Assembly: GCF_037969725.1 (NCBI RefSeq)
Contig: NZ_CP150203.1
Coordinates: 2,992,001 to 3,056,000, forward strand
Reading direction: 5' to 3'
Source: Paenibacillus sp. FSL W8-0426
Lineage (GTDB): Bacteria > Bacillota > Bacilli > Paenibacillales > Paenibacillaceae
Length of the DNA stretch: 64,000 nt
The position numbers and the translations under genes are program-made. The notes under the pieces are model-generated. The model saw only the letters and a program-made list of their open reading frames with translations. It did not search any database and was not told the DNA's origin. This document shows, piece after piece, positions 57,940 through 64,000 of the stretch (position 1 is the stretch's first letter; the number at the start of each line of letters is the position of its first letter).

Positions 57940-60000
57940 ATGATGGATCGCCAATCGATCGTCACTAGAAACCATCCGGTGCTGACGCGGATCGAACCTC
58001 TATCCCCTTTATCAGTGGGCAACGGGGAATTTGGATTCAGCGCCGATTTCACAGGGCTCCAGACCTTTCCGGAAGCCTACGAAATTCCTTTGGGAACCCA
58101 ATCCGCTTGGGGTTGGCATTCAACCGGAGGCCGCCATGTATTCGGTGACGAGCATATCGTCTTCCAGCCTTTCGATACCTATGGCCGGCAAGTATTATAT
58201 CCGATGAAACCGGAAGGCAAAGACGAGGCCTATCATTGGCTGCGCCAAAATCCGCATCGTCTCCAGCTTGGACGCATCTCGTTTCGGCTGTTACGGCAAG
58301 ACGGACAAGAGGCGGAGTTGAGCGACGTTGTTCCGATCCGTCAGGAGATGCATCTCTGGACAGGCGTGCTTCACAGCATCTTCGCGGTGCAAGGTACGGA
58401 AGTCAGGGTGGAAACGACCTGTGATCCGCAGCGGGATTGCATCGGCATTCGCGTGCACTCCGCTTTGATTCGCGAAAATCGCCTGCAGCTGTTCGTTGCG
58501 TTCCCTTCACCGGACATGACTCACCGCAGCTGGTCGAAGTCTGTTTTTCCGGAATGGAACCGGGATGACAGGCACAGCACGGCGCTGATCGAAACAAGGG
58601 ATGGTTCCGCTGCATGGAAACGTTTGCTGGATGAAGACGAATATGCCGTGAAATGGATGTGGGACGAAGGGCGGCTGACGCAAACGGGAACTCACGAATT
58701 TACGCTAATGCCGCGCATGGATTCCGACTCGGAAAGCTGGGAATGCAGCATCGCGTTTGCTCCCCGTAATCCGGAGCCGCAGCCGGCGCATGCCATTATG
58801 CAAGCAAGCTCGGATCACTGGCAGCGATTTTGGAATGGCGGGGCCGCCGTCGATTTGTCCGGCAGCACGGACCCGCGCGCTGCCGAACTGGAACGGCGGA
58901 TCGTGTTATCCCAGTTCCTCTCTGCCGTACACAGCGCAGGAAGCATGCCGCCGCAGGAAACGGGGTACATGTACAACAGCTGGTTCGGCAAAATGCATCT
59001 GGAGATGCATTGGTGGCATGCGGCGCATTTTCCGCTGTGGGGGCGTGCCGATCTGCTGCTGAGAAGCATGGATTGGTATGTGGCCATCCTGCCGGAGGCT
59101 CGCAAATTGGCTCGTTCCCAGGGCTATGCGGGTGCCCGCTGGCCCAAGATGGTCGCGTACGATGGGCAGCAATCGCCGTCGCCCGTCGCACCGGGTTTGA
59201 TCTGGCAGCAGCCGCATCCGATAGCACTGGCCGAAATGTGTTATGCGGCACGCCCGGAGGTATCGTTGCTGGAACGATACAAAGACATCGTGTTCGAGGC
59301 GGCTGATTTTATGGTTTCCTATGCTCATTGGGATGACGAAAAGAAGGCGTATGTTCTGGGTCCGCCGCTCATTCCGGCACAGGAAAACCATGCCATGGCC
59401 GAAAGCCTGAATCCGCCGTATGAGCTGGAATACTGGAAATACGGGCTGGACATTGCGGTGCGATGGGCAGAACGGCTGGGCATAACAGCTCCGCCGGAAT
59501 GGATCGATGTGGCCTCTCAAATGGCGAAACCGCGGCACGAGGAAGGCGTGTACCTAGCGCATGAACACTGCCCGAACACCTTTACCGCCAAAAATCAGGA
59601 TCATCCATCGATGCTCGGAGCGCTCGGCCTGCTGCCTGGCTCCTTGGTCGACAAAGGCATCATGAAAGAAACGCTGCTCAAGGTAAAGCAATGCTGGGAC
59701 TGGGAGTCTGCCTGGGGGTGGGATTTCCCGATGTGCGCCATGACGGCGGCCAGGCTGAACGAACCTGAGCTCGCCGTCGATTTCCTGCTGATGGAGGCGA
59801 CGAAGAACACGTATTTGCCAAATGGACACAACTATCAAAGACCCGGACTATGGGCATACCTGCCCGGAAATGGCGGATTGCTGACGGCGGTGGCGATGAT
59901 GGCCGCAGGATGGACGGGAGCCGCTGAACGGGAGAATCCGGGGTTTCCGCAAGACGGGAGCTGGAGCGTGAAGTGGGAAGGGCTTAAACCGTTGCTTTGA
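57940..60000 (+). CDS. Uncharacterised large glycosidase (six-hairpin type)
   Basis: A 686-residue soluble protein. The N-terminal ~300 residues look like a beta-sandwich (PLSVGNGEFGFSADFTGLQTF). The rest shows the helix pattern of an (alpha/alpha)6 barrel, with the aromatic cluster MYNSWFGKMHLEMHWWHAAH at ~350 and WDWESAWGWDFPMCAMTAARL near the end. It resembles GH65/GH95-like enzymes in plan but I cannot assign it to a family. It sits between the sugar importer and GH105, so it is probably cytosolic and acts on imported oligosaccharide. GGAGG precedes ATG 57940. Confidence 0.65.
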   Translation: MMDRQSIVTRNHPVLTRIEPLSPLSVGNGEFGFSADFTGLQTFPEAYEIPLGTQSAWGWHSTGGRHVFGDEHIVFQPFDTYGRQVLYPMKPEGKDEAYHWLRQNPHRLQLGRISFRLLRQDGQEAELSDVVPIRQEMHLWTGVLHSIFAVQGTEVRVETTCDPQRDCIGIRVHSALIRENRLQLFVAFPSPDMTHRSWSKSVFPEWNRDDRHSTALIETRDGSAAWKRLLDEDEYAVKWMWDEGRLTQTGTHEFTLMPRMDSDSESWECSIAFAPRNPEPQPAHAIMQASSDHWQRFWNGGAAVDLSGSTDPRAAELERRIVLSQFLSAVHSAGSMPPQETGYMYNSWFGKMHLEMHWWHAAHFPLWGRADLLLRSMDWYVAILPEARKLARSQGYAGARWPKMVAYDGQQSPSPVAPGLIWQQPHPIALAEMCYAARPEVSLLERYKDIVFEAADFMVSYAHWDDEKKAYVLGPPLIPAQENHAMAESLNPPYELEYWKYGLDIAVRWAERLGITAPPEWIDVASQMAKPRHEEGVYLAHEHCPNTFTAKNQDHPSMLGALGLLPGSLVDKGIMKETLLKVKQCWDWESAWGWDFPMCAMTAARLNEPELAVDFLLMEATKNTYLPNGHNYQRPGLWAYLPGNGGLLTAVAMMAAGWTGAAERENPGFPQDGSWSVKWEGLKPLL

Positions 60001-60080
60001 TGACCAGTTTCATCTTTATTCATAACAACACCTGGCACATGCCGGACAATCGTTGAAGAACACGACAGGGGGAGAGCGAT

Positions 60081-61226
60081 ATGGGCGAAATGTCGGCAAA
60101 CGCAATACAGCGGCAAAGCAGAATGTCCGCCAAAATCGCGGATACGCTGCTGTCCGAGTGCACGGACGGGAACCACCCGAAGCTTGCGGGAAAATGGGGC
60201 TACGTTGCCGGAATGACGCTGATGGCCCTAGAGCGTGCGGCAGCCTGGAATAAAGAAGCGAAATATGCGGAAATGGTCCACCGCCACATGGACGGCTTGA
60301 TTGGCGACGACGGAACGATCCGGACCTACTGTCTGGAAGACTATAACCTGGACATGATCAATGAAGGGAAAAACCTCTTTTCCCAGTGGAGAAAAACGGG
60401 CGACGAGAAATACCGCCTGGCGATATTGCGGCTGGTCGCGCAGTTGAAAGGACAGCCGCGCACGAGCGAGGGCGGGTTCTGGCATAAGAAGATTTATCCG
60501 TATCAAATGTGGCTGGACGGCGTGTACATGTCCTCTCCGTTTTTGGCCGAATATGCCAGTACGTTTGATCATCCTGAGAGCTTCGATGAAGCGGCACGTC
60601 AAATATTGCTGATCGAGCGGAGAACGCGCAATTCCAAGACGGGGCTGTTGCATCATGCCTGGGACGAGAGCAGGGAGCAGCGTTGGTGCGACAAGGAAAC
60701 CGGCCAATCTTTTCATGTCTGGGGCCGGGCGATGGGCTGGTATGCGATGGCTGTGGTCGATGCGTTGGAGCATTTTCCGATCGATCACTCGCAGCGCGGG
60801 CAGATCATGGGCATTTTCGAGCGGATGGCTTATGCGATTGCCCACGCGCAGGACCATGACAGCGGGCTATGGTATCAGGTCATGGACCAGAACGGCAGGG
60901 AAGGCAATTACCTGGAAGCTTCCGCTTCCTGCATGCTGACTTATGCGCTGGCGAAGGGACTGCGGCTTCGGTATTTGGCCGAGTTGGATCGCAGCGTCAT
61001 TGAACGTGCGTATGATGGAATTTTGAACAGGCTGGTTACCGAGGATGAAAAGGGGATACACCTGCACCATATTTGCCACGGCGCAGGCCTTGGCGGCAAG
61101 AAATACAGGGACGGCTCATACGCTTATTACATTAGCGAAGAGATCGTGAGTGATGCGCAGATGGGCGTTGCTCCGTTCCTGCTGGCAAGCATTGAAATGG
61201 AGAAGCTCGGGGCAGGAGAACCATGA
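60081..61226 (+). CDS. GH105 unsaturated rhamnogalacturonyl hydrolase (YteR/YesR type)
   Basis: A 381-residue (alpha/alpha)6-barrel enzyme. Motifs are LHHAWDES and SFHVWGRAMGWYAMAVVDALEHFP, which hold the catalytic Asp and substrate contacts of GH105. QMWLDGVYMSSPFLAEYA and YLEASASCMLTYALAKG are also conserved. It removes the unsaturated galacturonyl residue left by lyases on rhamnogalacturonan oligosaccharides, in the cytosol. GGGGGAGA precedes the ATG. Its stop overlaps the next start (ATGA). Confidence 0.88.
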   Translation: MGEMSANAIQRQSRMSAKIADTLLSECTDGNHPKLAGKWGYVAGMTLMALERAAAWNKEAKYAEMVHRHMDGLIGDDGTIRTYCLEDYNLDMINEGKNLFSQWRKTGDEKYRLAILRLVAQLKGQPRTSEGGFWHKKIYPYQMWLDGVYMSSPFLAEYASTFDHPESFDEAARQILLIERRTRNSKTGLLHHAWDESREQRWCDKETGQSFHVWGRAMGWYAMAVVDALEHFPIDHSQRGQIMGIFERMAYAIAHAQDHDSGLWYQVMDQNGREGNYLEASASCMLTYALAKGLRLRYLAELDRSVIERAYDGILNRLVTEDEKGIHLHHICHGAGLGGKKYRDGSYAYYISEEIVSDAQMGVAPFLLASIEMEKLGAGEP

Positions 61227-63811
61227 GCAGCTTGGCAGGAGATTCGAATGCCGCCAGACCGGACCAAAACAGACTGCTGTTGAAATATCCTGCATCGTGG
61301 TGGCAAGGCATGTGGCGTGAAGCGCTTCCTTCGGGCAACGGCAGACTTGGCGCTTCCGTTCAGGGAGGAGTTCAGGAGGAAATTGTGTTATTGCAGCATG
61401 CCGATCTATGGCATTGGGGCCAAAAGCACGAACTGCCTGACGTCAGTCATACGCTGCCGGAGACGCGTCGCCTGATGGATGAGGAACGTTATTTGGAGGC
61501 GAGCTGGCATTTGACGCGAACGCTGCAGTCGCTTGGATATGCCTCCCGATTGTCTTCGCGGTTTCCGCTCGCAGCGCTGACGGTAACGATGCCTGGCAAC
61601 CGTGCTTTCCGCAGCTACCGCCGGGAACTGGAGATGGACACGGGTGAGGTTCAGGTTCGCTGGCAAGACGGCGAGCGGGAATACTCCAGGTGTTTGTTCG
61701 TCTCCCGGGCGGACGATTGCATCGTCTACAAGGTGGAAGGGAGAGAGCTGGAAAGAACAAACCCGATAAAGGGTACGGAAAACCGGGCTGAAGCACCGCC
61801 TGAAGGTCCGCTCGAAGGTTGGATCGAAGGAATGATCGGGCTGCGGTTTCACCCCGGCGACAAGGTGCGGGAGGATGACGAATTCAAGGCTTTGGCGTCT
61901 TCGATCACTGTACGAGTAGAAGACAACACGATTTATTACGGCGGCCGCAACGATGACGGGCAAGATTTTGGCGCGGTGCTTGTATTGAATCCTTTAGATG
62001 GCGGGCACACGGTAAGGAAGGATTCAACGGATGTAGGCAGTACTGCTCAAAAGGGCAGTGACAAGCAGGCAGAAGGTTCAGGCAAAGCTGATCAGAACGA
62101 AGGAAGCGGCCAAGCGCTTGCGGGTCATCTCCATTTTCGGATGCCAGGCACATGGCTGATTTTGGTCAAAGTGTTTGCGACCGGGGAAAGGCAGCGGCAA
62201 TGGTCTCGTTTAAAAGAGGAATTGTCGCAGCTCGCCTCCGATTACGATGTTTTGCTCGCCAGGCATGTTGCGCTGCATCAACCGCTATTCCGCTCTGTCG
62301 GACTTGATCTGGATGATGAAGGCGATGATGGCCGCTGCAATGAAGAGATGCTTCTGGCAGCCTACGAAGGTACCGCTCCTGCGGGGCTGGTTCGCAAACT
62401 TTGGGCTTTCGGCAGGTACCTTTTCATCAGTGGAACGCATGAGCACGGGCAAACGCCTTTTGGTCTTTATGGTTTGTGGGGCGGGGATTACCGGCTGATC
62501 TGGGGCCATCACATGGCCAACGAAAACGTGCAAATGATGCATTGGCATTCCAATGTGGGCGGGTTGTCCTGCCTGAACCGGGCATTGTTCCGTTACTATA
62601 ACGGTTTAATGGAGGATTTCCGGGATAATGCACGCAAGCTCTACGGCTGCCGGGGCATCTATATCCCTGCCGGAACGACGCCGGGCATCGGTGTGCCGAA
62701 CCAGATCGTGCCGGTTATCATGAACTGGACCGGAGCAGCGGGCTGGCTTGCCAGGCATTATTACGAACATTACAGATATACCGGCGACCTGCATTTTCTG
62801 CGGGACGAAGCTTTGCCGTTTATGCGTGAGGCTTTGCTGTTTTATGAGGACTTTCTGGTGCCGGGCCCGGACGGGAAATATATCATCTATCCATCGGTCT
62901 CTCCGGAGAACACGCCGCAGAACTTCATGCCCAAAGACGGGCAGCAGCTTGCACATCCAATGCCCACCGCTATGAATGCTACCATGGATGTGGCCATCGT
63001 GAAGGAATTGCTTCAGCATACGATTCAGGCCAGCCATTTGCTCGGCATTCACAAAGAAGACATCCCGCGCTGGGAAGCCATGCTCGGCCGTTTGCCTGCG
63101 TATATGGTCAATCCGGCCGGCGCAGTGAAGGAATGGCTGCATCCCGCGTTCGAGGATCGGCAGGATCATCGTCATCTTGCGCATTTGTATCCGGTTTTTC
63201 CGGGACAGGAAATGAGCCGTGAGCAGCAGCCGGAGCTTTTCAAAGCATTCGAAACGGCGGTGCATCAGCGCCGACTCGGCGCCCAGAGCGGCTGGTCGCT
63301 TGCACATATGTCTTCCGTCTATGCACGCCTGGGCGATGGTGATCGGGCACTGGAGTGTCTGGACGTTCTCGCGCGCTCCTGCGTGCTCCATAACGGTTTT
63401 ACCCTGCATAATGACTGGCGCCAAATGGGGGTGAGTATGACGATGCCTGCTGCACCCGTGCAGTTGGATGCCAATTTGGGCTGGGTCAATGCGGTACAGG
63501 AAATGCTGCTTTACGTTTCACCGCAGTGGATCAAACTGCTGCCGGCATTGCCGTCCTCATGGGTGAAGGGTTCTTTCCGCGATTGGCGCATACCGGAAGG
63601 AAGCCTGTCTCTCCACTGGGATCGGTCAGCAGGAGCATTCCGCGCAGAAATAAGCGCACTTCGTCCGATGGTTGCCAAGCTTCAATTGCCGCCATGGGTT
63701 CCAGGCATTCATGCCTATGGACGAAAGGATGGCATTTCGGGACCAACGGCGCCGGGTGAGTATAAGCTGCAACTAGAAGCCGGGGAGAGGCTTGTGGTTG
63801 AACAGGCATGA
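61223..63811 (+). CDS. GH95-type alpha-L-fucosidase/galactosidase-like enzyme
   Basis: An 862-residue GH95-like hydrolase without a signal peptide. The N-terminal beta domain has WREALPSGNGRLGASVQGG. The barrel has the paired Asn of MANENVQMMHWHSN (~431), the acid Glu in PSVSPEN (~557) and QDHRHLAHLYPVFPG (~646). GH95 enzymes invert alpha-L-fucose or alpha-L-galactose linkages, both found on pectin side chains. A charged Gly/Ser/Lys-rich insert at ~260-297 is unusual. It overlaps GH105 by 4 bp. Confidence 0.82.
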   Translation: MSSLAGDSNAARPDQNRLLLKYPASWWQGMWREALPSGNGRLGASVQGGVQEEIVLLQHADLWHWGQKHELPDVSHTLPETRRLMDEERYLEASWHLTRTLQSLGYASRLSSRFPLAALTVTMPGNRAFRSYRRELEMDTGEVQVRWQDGEREYSRCLFVSRADDCIVYKVEGRELERTNPIKGTENRAEAPPEGPLEGWIEGMIGLRFHPGDKVREDDEFKALASSITVRVEDNTIYYGGRNDDGQDFGAVLVLNPLDGGHTVRKDSTDVGSTAQKGSDKQAEGSGKADQNEGSGQALAGHLHFRMPGTWLILVKVFATGERQRQWSRLKEELSQLASDYDVLLARHVALHQPLFRSVGLDLDDEGDDGRCNEEMLLAAYEGTAPAGLVRKLWAFGRYLFISGTHEHGQTPFGLYGLWGGDYRLIWGHHMANENVQMMHWHSNVGGLSCLNRALFRYYNGLMEDFRDNARKLYGCRGIYIPAGTTPGIGVPNQIVPVIMNWTGAAGWLARHYYEHYRYTGDLHFLRDEALPFMREALLFYEDFLVPGPDGKYIIYPSVSPENTPQNFMPKDGQQLAHPMPTAMNATMDVAIVKELLQHTIQASHLLGIHKEDIPRWEAMLGRLPAYMVNPAGAVKEWLHPAFEDRQDHRHLAHLYPVFPGQEMSREQQPELFKAFETAVHQRRLGAQSGWSLAHMSSVYARLGDGDRALECLDVLARSCVLHNGFTLHNDWRQMGVSMTMPAAPVQLDANLGWVNAVQEMLLYVSPQWIKLLPALPSSWVKGSFRDWRIPEGSLSLHWDRSAGAFRAEISALRPMVAKLQLPPWVPGIHAYGRKDGISGPTAPGEYKLQLEAGERLVVEQA

Positions 63812-63891
63812 TGTCAAAATGATGAACTGGATGTTATAATTTGGTTTTAATACATTAGCTGAGTAGAGCAGGGAAAGGTGAGATGAGGAGC

Positions 63892-64000
63892 ATGGCTCAA
63901 GTCAAAATTTTCGGGATAAAGGAACGCCTGAATCCGGTGAAAGCGAGGTTGTCGGACATCGTCCATGAGTGCGTTGTCGCAAGCTTCGATTTGCCTGAAA
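63892..64000 (+). CDS. Tautomerase-family protein, cut by the window end
   Basis: The first 36 residues, AQVKIFGIKERLNPVKARL and on to HECVVASFDLPE, match the start of tautomerase-like proteins of Bacillota. The catalytic Pro1 of 4-oxalocrotonate tautomerases is replaced by Ala here, as far as the start is right. ATG 63883 in frame is an alternative start (AAAGGTGAG just before it). The -10 TATAAT at 63835-63840 gives it its own promoter. Confidence 0.6.
   Translation, partial: MAQVKIFGIKERLNPVKARLSDIVHECVVASFDLPE

Overview
The window looks like chromosomal DNA of a Paenibacillus-type member of the Bacillota. The signs are strong GGAGG ribosome binding sites, mid-range GC, several LplB/YtcP/LipO-style sugar ABC genes with a membrane-bound AraC regulator, an HPP protein, and many small MerR, AraC, PadR, HxlR and ArsR regulators beside the enzyme they probably control. 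No rRNA, tRNA or CRISPR array was seen. One IS4-type insertion sequence with a broken transposase is present.

Layout. 1-9.4 kb: a DUF2306 membrane protein (cut by the window edge), an AraC regulator, a DMT exporter, a divergent SDR/MerR pair, a DUF1835 protein, a thiol-redox block (three thioredoxin-like proteins around an ArsR-rhodanese fusion, with near-identical palindromic operators at both thioredoxin promoters), and a divergent MerR/aldo-keto reductase pair. 9.4-11.9 kb: an AT-rich patch with a small lipoprotein, the IS4 element and an orphan terminator. 11.9-16.2 kb: a stand-alone lantibiotic-immunity module (LanF-LanE-LanG ABC transporter plus response regulator and kinase) with no lantibiotic biosynthesis genes in view. 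16.4-29.6 kb: housekeeping and accessory genes (acetyltransferase, dapA paralogue with LysR, PadR-DUF4180 fusion, AraC-SDR, a phosphotransferase, a decayed response-regulator remnant, a PQQ-repeat protein, HPP, MFS, a parallel beta-helix protein).

29.6-34.3 kb: two paralogous DUF6530-like proteins, each behind a TTGACT promoter followed by tandem 8-bp TTAGTAAA repeats. The second leads into MFS - MoxR ATPase - VWA. The moxR gene ends in an A10 tract where a -1 slip would fuse it to the VWA protein, whose own TTG start has no ribosome binding site. This is the least described assembly here.

38.4-47.8 kb: a complete opine metallophore operon, cntKLMABCDFE, in the same order as in Staphylococcus aureus, behind a promoter carrying a Zur-type 7-1-7 box. 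CntK (histidine racemase), CntL (nicotianamine-synthase-like) and CntM (opine dehydrogenase) make the metallophore, CntE exports it and CntABCDF re-imports the metal complex. Residues in CntM predict a staphylopine-type product (D-histidine, pyruvate, NADPH) rather than bacillopaline.

48-51.7 kb: a lipoprotein, a divergent MDR dehydrogenase/HxlR pair with a shared palindrome, and a secreted lipase of the LipA family. 52-63.8 kb: a plant-polysaccharide locus with an oligosaccharide ABC importer, a Cache/AraC regulator, an unassigned large glycosidase, a GH105 unsaturated-uronyl hydrolase and a GH95-type enzyme, probably for pectic (rhamnogalacturonan) side chains. A tautomerase gene is cut by the right edge.
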